The notes beneath the pieces were generated by a model. The model was not told the origin of the DNA. It searched no databases and was given only the letters and a program-made list of their open reading frames with translations. From contig CAMAIG010000033.1 in the NCBI GenBank assembly GCA_945835085.1, positions 1-9,114 of the forward strand: DNA of 9,114 nucleotides, written 5' to 3'. A program made the position numbers and the translations under genes. Below, one piece after another: positions 5,519-9,114 of this stretch; position 1 is the stretch's first letter; each line of letters opens with the position of its first letter. Source of the DNA: an uncultured Ruminococcus sp. GTDB lineage: Bacteria; Bacillota; Clostridia; Oscillospirales; Ruminococcaceae.

Positions 5519-6295
5519 ATGAAAAGAAAAAATATACTTTATTATGCAGCTGCTCTCATATCCTGCACAGCCATATTCTGCTCCTGTGCATCACCCTCCG
5601 AAGCACCCGTTGTTTCGGAAACCGCAGCGGTCACCGAGGCTGAGGATATTTCCTCTGTCACCTTCAAAAACGGAGCTTCGGGACTTTTTGAATGTGCCGA
5701 CGGCTGGTGCAACGGCAGTATGTTCAATGTGACCTGGAGAAAGGAAAACTGCACCTTTGAAAACGGCAGAATGCAGCTTATCATTGACAAGGACAAAAAG
5801 GACGGCAGCGTCCCCTATTCCGGCGGTGAGTACCGTTCAAAGGAATTTTTCGGCTACGGCAGGTATGAGGTAAGAATGAAAGCCATAAAGAATGACGGTG
5901 TGGTTTCATCATTCTTCACATACACAGGACCTTCCGACAATAATCCCTGGGACGAGATAGACATTGAGATCCTTGGCAAGGACACAACAAAGGTACAGTT
6001 CAATTATTTTACCGACAGCAAGGGAAATCACGAATATCTGTACGATCTGGGCTTTGACGCATCGGAGGATTTTCACGATTATGCCTTTGAGTGGCATAAG
6101 GACAAGATAGTCTGGTTTGTGGACGGAGCCGAGGTCTATACGGCAGAGGAAAACATTCCCGTAACTCCCGGCAAGATAATGATGAACGCATGGTGCGGCA
6201 TTGGTGTTGACGGCTGGCTCAATGCCTTCGATGACAGCAAAATGCCCCTGACTGCCGAGTATGAAGCTATTTCGTTTACTCCCTTTGATGAATGA
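5519..6295 (+). CDS. GH16 endo-beta-1,3-1,4-glucanase (lichenase) lipoprotein
   Basis: The 258-residue enzyme should hydrolyse mixed-linkage beta-glucan (lichenan, cereal glucan), EC 3.2.1.73. Residues about 45-255 follow bacterial lichenases nearly throughout: the catalytic motif WDEIDIEILG holds the nucleophile Glu146, helper Asp148 and acid/base Glu150, flanked by SSFFTYTGPSD, TKVQFNYF and the C-terminal TPGKIMMN. The N-terminus is a lipoprotein signal with two candidate cysteines, Cys16 (LISC) and Cys23 (FCSC), then a short Ser/Thr/Glu linker, so the enzyme is probably membrane-anchored outside the cell. There is no dockerin or carbohydrate-binding module. Oddly, the two cysteines that form the usual lichenase disulfide (in FNCTW and the Cys before AEYRS) are replaced, reading FNVTW and SGGEYRS. 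The ATG at 5519 has GGAAAGGG (5500-5507). It carries its own regulated promoter and a terminator follows. Confidence 0.96.
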   Translation: MKRKNILYYAAALISCTAIFCSCASPSEAPVVSETAAVTEAEDISSVTFKNGASGLFECADGWCNGSMFNVTWRKENCTFENGRMQLIIDKDKKDGSVPYSGGEYRSKEFFGYGRYEVRMKAIKNDGVVSSFFTYTGPSDNNPWDEIDIEILGKDTTKVQFNYFTDSKGNHEYLYDLGFDASEDFHDYAFEWHKDKIVWFVDGAEVYTAEENIPVTPGKIMMNAWCGIGVDGWLNAFDDSKMPLTAEYEAISFTPFDE

Positions 6296-6331
6296 TCAGC
6301 GTGATTAGCAATGATTATTATGATTTTTTCG

Positions 6332-6376
6332 AAAAAATGTGCCGTTCTCCTATTATCGGAGAGCGGCAATTTTTAT
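6332..6376 (+). terminator. Terminator of the GH16 gene
   Basis: Arms 6340-6350 and 6358-6368 form an 11-bp stem with one T-G pair and a 7-nt loop, followed by ATTTTTAT. An A-run precedes it, so the outer part can extend. It begins about 45 bp past the lichenase stop. Confidence 0.85.
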
Positions 6377-6383
6377 ATATACT

Positions 6384-6436
6384 AAAAAACTCTGATGCCG
6401 ACTCGAAAATCGGGTCGGCATCAGAGGCAATTTTTC
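6384..6436 (-). terminator. Terminator of the wall-anchored protein gene
   Basis: Arms 6390-6405 and 6411-6426 form a 16-bp stem, all paired except one T-G, with a 5-nt loop. On the minus strand it is followed at once by six Ts (6384-6389). On the plus strand a T-run (6431-6435) follows, so it also backs up the GH16 terminator. The two terminators separate convergent genes. Confidence 0.9.
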
Positions 6437-6459
6437 AATTAAGTGAGGAAAATGAAGAG

Positions 6460-7059
6460 TTACTTTTTACGGGAAGCAGCCATTGCAAATGCAGCGGTGC
6501 CCATTACAGCGATCATGACAGCGGCAGGAGCATTGCCTGTTACAGGGCTGTCAGCATGACCGTCGGAAACGGGAGCGGGTTCCTCGGAAGCCAGCTCGAG
6601 AACTGCATTGTTGTCGATAGTGAAGGTTTCAAGAGTGATGCCGTGACCCATAAGAGCCATGCCTGCAGTTTTCAGATGCTCAACACTGTCGCCTGTTATG
6701 GAGAACTGAGCTTCGGTGCCCTCAACATCGAGAGAATAGGAATCTCCGCTTTCGGAAAGTGCCATTCCCTTGCCGCATACGATATCCTGAATGAAGGGCC
6801 AGCCCGCATCATTTATCATAGGCTTGATTACCCAGTAGGAGTGGTCTGCTTTTTCTGCAAGAGAAGGATCTGCGGTGTAAGTGATCTTGATCACAGAATC
6901 TGCTGTAAGCTCTTCAAACTCAGAAGCAGGAATTGTGGTATTGATGCTCCAGCCTGTTTTGAAGTTCTTATTGACATCATAAGCAAATGCGGATACTGCT
7001 ACAGCAGAAAGTAAAGTGCAGGCAGCTGTAATGGCTGCAGCTATTTTTTTAAGCTTCAT
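6460..7059 (-). CDS. Secreted beta-rich protein with PxTG-type sorting signal
   Basis: The 199-residue protein starts with a classic Sec signal (MKLKK, hydrophobic core, AxA cleavage site SAFA before Tyr27). It ends like a sortase substrate: SPVTG (residues 171-175), a hydrophobic segment and the charged tail RKK. SPVTG departs from LPXTG, but PxTG variants are common in Ruminococcus-like bacteria. The central part (about 27-160) is rich in alternating hydrophobic residues with many Trp, Tyr and Phe; GMALMGHGITLETFTIDN resembles the last strands of jelly-roll carbohydrate-binding proteins. I cannot name a family, and glucan binding is inferred from its neighbours. The start at 7057-7059 is chosen because it begins the signal peptide and has AAAGGA (7070-7075); the in-frame ATG 38 codons upstream lies beyond the promoter. 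A tandem AraC-type site precedes it, linking it to the lichenase and the binding protein. Confidence 0.75.
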   Translation of the reverse strand: MKLKKIAAAITAACTLLSAVAVSAFAYDVNKNFKTGWSINTTIPASEFEELTADSVIKITYTADPSLAEKADHSYWVIKPMINDAGWPFIQDIVCGKGMALSESGDSYSLDVEGTEAQFSITGDSVEHLKTAGMALMGHGITLETFTIDNNAVLELASEEPAPVSDGHADSPVTGNAPAAVMIAVMGTAAFAMAASRKK

Positions 7060-7110
7060 ACTTGATCTGTCCTTTCGGTAATAATTAGCGTTGCTGTTGT
7101 TTATAAGCTT

Positions 7111-7139
7111 ATTATACCCGCATAACAGCAATATGAATA
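7111..7139 (-). promoter_or_regulatory. Promoter of the wall-anchored protein gene
   Basis: On the minus strand TATAAT (7111-7116) is a perfect -10; at 17 bp the -35 position holds TATTCA (7134-7139), a poor match. The inner AraC-type half-site ends at 7138, overlapping this -35 by two bases, which is the arrangement expected of an AraC-family activator touching RNA polymerase. The start point should be near 7109, giving a leader of about 50 nt. Confidence 0.55.
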
Positions 7140-7172
7140 TCAGATTTTTGACAATCATATAAAATATTTGCA
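7138..7172 (-). promoter_or_regulatory. Tandem AraC-type site before the wall protein
   Basis: Read toward the gene, TGCAAATATTTTATA (7172 to 7158), a 5-bp gap, then GTCAAAAATCTGATA (7152 to 7138) repeat with 20-bp period. The inner copy ends 21 bp before a perfect TATAAT, the same distance as at the lichenase promoter. The outer copy is the weakest of the six (TTATA instead of TGATA). The region is A/T-rich, so chance similarity must be weighed, but orientation, period and distance all agree with the other two sites. Confidence 0.55.
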
Positions 7173-7215
7173 TAAAATTTTGATATTATCACACATTCCT
7201 TTATTACATTTTTGC

Positions 7216-7268
7216 AAAGAAATACGGCGTATATCCTGCTTAATTGGCAGGATATACGCCGCTGTTTT
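7216..7268 (-). terminator. Terminator of the chemoreceptor gene
   Basis: A perfect 15-bp stem pairs CGGCGTATATCCTGC (7225-7239) with its complement (7247-7261) around a 7-nt loop. On the minus strand it is followed by TATTTCTTT. It begins about 30 bp past the chemoreceptor stop codon and separates it from the wall-anchored protein gene. Confidence 0.85.
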
Positions 7269-7291
7269 TAAAGGGAACAAAACTCTGTGAC

Positions 7292-9114
7292 TTAAAGCCT
7301 GAATGAAGAAATAAGGTTTTCAAGCATACCTGCCTGTCCGGAAAGCTCTTCCGATGCAGCAGCACTTTCCTCGGCAGTGGCGGAGGTGGACTGAACAATA
7401 CCGGAGATCTTGGAAATATCCTTATGTATCATTACAACCATGTCCTCCTGCTTGGAGCCGGATTCGATAATGTTATCGGTAATGACCTTCAATTCGTTTG
7501 TATATTCGGCTAACTTTTTCAGAGCATCTGCAGTCTGGGCAGTTATTCCCGAACCGTTGTTTACAGCCTCGACCGAGCGTTCGATGAGAACGGTGGTCTC
7601 ATTTACAGCTTCGGCGGATTTAGCTGCAAGGTTTCTTACCTCGTCTGCAACGACCGCAAAGCCCTTTCCTGCTGCTCCCGCTCTTGCAGCCTCAACAGCC
7701 GCATTGAGGGCAAGGATATTTGTCTGGAAAGCGATATCCTCGATGGTTTTGATGATATTGCCGATCTTGCTTGAGGAGGTGCTGATGTTATTCATTGCAT
7801 CGGTAAGGCTGTTCATCTTTTCGTTTACATTCTCAAGATAATCGGAGGTGTATCCCATAAGCTTATGTGCCTCGGCGCAATTTTCCGAATTTGCCTTGAC
7901 CTGATTTTCAATGATCTCAAGATTTTTTGCAAGCTCATCAATGGAAACCGTCTGCTCCATAGTGCCCTCGGACAATGTCTGGGCACCCGATGCGACCTGC
8001 TCCGAGCCGGAATTAACCTGCTCGGCTGCCGTGTGGATACTTGTAAGCACAGCTGCCAGCTTATTCTTTATTGTATCAAGGTTTTCCGAAACCTTCCTGA
8101 AATCGCCCAGATAGAAAGCCTTGTTCATTTCCGTGTCAACAGCAAAGTTTTCCTCCGACATTTCCCCGAGAATGCGTCCTATGTCGTAAGTGACATTTTT
8201 AAGGGAAATACACATATTCTGTACAGCGGTAGCCATGCTGCCGATCTCATCTTTTCTTGTGGCAAAACGGTCAACTGTATTTGCCGAGTCAAGCTGAAGA
8301 TTACTGAGCTTAACAACGGAATCCTCGATATCAATAAGAGGAGCAATGAGCTTTCTTACGGAAAAATATGCAATTGCAGAAAGCAGGAACAGGCATATAA
8401 CGAAGGATAATACCATTGTCTTTCTGAAGCTCATCAGGGAACTAAGCACTTCGGCTGAAGTGTCCGAAATAATAAATACCCAGTTCTGATCCTCCATGTA
8501 CTTATATGCGGAAAGATATTTCACGCCGTCTGCCTTATATTCAAGGGAGCCGTTTGTTTCGCCGCTGTTTTCCTTGACCTGAGCAAGTATTTCCGATACA
8601 AAAGCTTCCTCCGCTTTTGTACCAAGCATTTCCTCATCGGGGTGGAAAAGATATTCGCCCGTATCAACATTAATAAGATAGTATTTCGCTCCGGGGAGGT
8701 CATTGATGGGAAGCGAGTTCAGCTTTTCATTAAGACCGTTTGTGAATAGTCCCATACCGCCAAGACCGATGACCTTGTCATCATGATCCCGTACAACGCC
8801 ATAAATGGAGATTATCTGCTTTCCGCTGGCAGGAGAAATGATTATTCCCGCATTATAGATGCCCTCGGGTGATGAATTCAGCTCATTATGGAGCTGCTCA
8901 CGGGCTGTTTCATCGGGACGTGTGACCTTTCCGATAACAGCGGGATTGGTGTGTGTTATCATTTTCGTTTCCCATGTGCTGGCATATATTCCCTCAAGGT
9001 TCTGAATACCCTTGCTGTATTCTTCGGTGTATTTTTGTGCAGCGGAAACATATTCGGGATTTTCGGGGTCGCTGACAATATTCTTTATCTGATCGGTATT
9101 AAGGTAATTGGTAA
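7292..9114 (-). CDS. Methyl-accepting chemotaxis protein, N-terminus beyond the window
   Basis: At least 606 residues are visible and the frame is still open at the right edge, so the gene is partial here. The ATG at 8960-8962 is internal, since the 50 residues before it continue the sensor domain. In order: a Cache-type extracellular sensor (visible residues to about 225, with [20 protein letters not shown] and [13 protein letters not shown] typical of the membrane-near Cache half), a membrane helix (about 233-252), a HAMP domain (about 253-305) and the coiled-coil signalling domain, whose CheA/CheW-docking tip ([20 protein letters not shown]) is near 458-479. It ends [10 protein letters not shown] without the pentapeptide tether used by CheR in E. 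coli. It should sense a small molecule outside the cell and steer flagellar movement. The ligand cannot be read from the sequence. A strong terminator follows the gene. Confidence 0.96.
   Translation of the reverse strand, partial: TNYLNTDQIKNIVSDPENPEYVSAAQKYTEEYSKGIQNLEGIYASTWETKMITHTNPAVIGKVTRPDETAREQLHNELNSSPEGIYNAGIIISPASGKQIISIYGVVRDHDDKVIGLGGMGLFTNGLNEKLNSLPINDLPGAKYYLINVDTGEYLFHPDEEMLGTKAEEAFVSEILAQVKENSGETNGSLEYKADGVKYLSAYKYMEDQNWVFIISDTSAEVLSSLMSFRKTMVLSFVICLFLLSAIAYFSVRKLIAPLIDIEDSVVKLSNLQLDSANTVDRFATRKDEIGSMATAVQNMCISLKNVTYDIGRILGEMSEENFAVDTEMNKAFYLGDFRKVSENLDTIKNKLAAVLTSIHTAAEQVNSGSEQVASGAQTLSEGTMEQTVSIDELAKNLEIIENQVKANSENCAEAHKLMGYTSDYLENVNEKMNSLTDAMNNISTSSSKIGNIIKTIEDIAFQTNILALNAAVEAARAGAAGKGFAVVADEVRNLAAKSAEAVNETTVLIERSVEAVNNGSGITAQTADALKKLAEYTNELKVITDNIIESGSKQEDMVVMIHKDISKISGIVQSTSATAEESAAASEELSGQAGMLENLISSFRL

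Noticed and set aside
7060..7173. A 38-codon upstream extension of the wall-anchored protein
   Set aside because: It would put residues before an obvious Sec signal peptide and would cover the promoter and the tandem AraC-type site. The start at 7059 has its own Shine-Dalgarno site.
7171..7185. A further copy of the AraC-type motif in plus orientation (CATAAAATTTTGATA)
   Set aside because: It has no tandem partner at 20 bp, points away from the gene and lies in very A/T-rich DNA. It shows that single matches can arise by chance.
8960..8962. ATG as the true start of the chemoreceptor
   Set aside because: The frame continues open to the window edge with residues typical of a Cache sensor, and a membrane helix before the sensor is still missing, so the start must lie outside.

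Overview
The window looks like chromosomal DNA from an anaerobic, low-to-mid GC Gram-positive gut bacterium. The best guess is Ruminococcus or another Oscillospiraceae, inferred from gene content, strong Shine-Dalgarno sites, lipoprotein signals and a PxTG-type sorting signal; no rRNA or marker gene is present to prove it. I see no tRNA, rRNA, CRISPR array, IS element or phage gene.

Layout, left to right. (1) 59-1524: a redox-type pair, a Crp/Fnr regulator (minus strand) divergent from a dicluster ferredoxin-like protein (plus strand). They share an 86-bp intergenic region with two back-to-back sigma-A-type promoters and a perfect Crp-type palindrome. (2) 1525-3055: a worn stretch with a YesL/DUF624-like membrane protein lacking its N-terminal part, an MCP signalling-domain fragment lacking everything upstream, scraps of antisense coding-like sequence and an unusual stem-loop. 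(3) 3056-7059: a beta-glucan/oligosaccharide cluster made of a sugar-binding lipoprotein (minus), an AraC-family regulator (plus), a GH16 lichenase lipoprotein (plus) and a secreted, probably wall-anchored beta-rich protein (minus). (4) 7292-9114: a Cache-HAMP-MCP chemoreceptor (minus) whose N-terminus lies beyond the right edge.

The main observation is in region 3. A 15-bp motif, roughly nGCAAAAnTnTGATA, occurs as a tandem pair with exactly 20-bp period upstream of three genes: the binding protein, the lichenase and the wall-anchored protein. Each pair points toward its gene, and the inner copy ends 21 bp before a possible -10 element. This is the geometry expected of an AraC-type activator, and the AraC gene lies in the middle of the cluster. 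I infer one small regulon in which the lichenase cuts mixed-linkage glucan at the membrane, the wall protein may hold glucan or cells together, and the binding protein passes oligosaccharides to permeases encoded elsewhere. The chemoreceptor may belong to the same lifestyle, but nothing in its sequence proves that.
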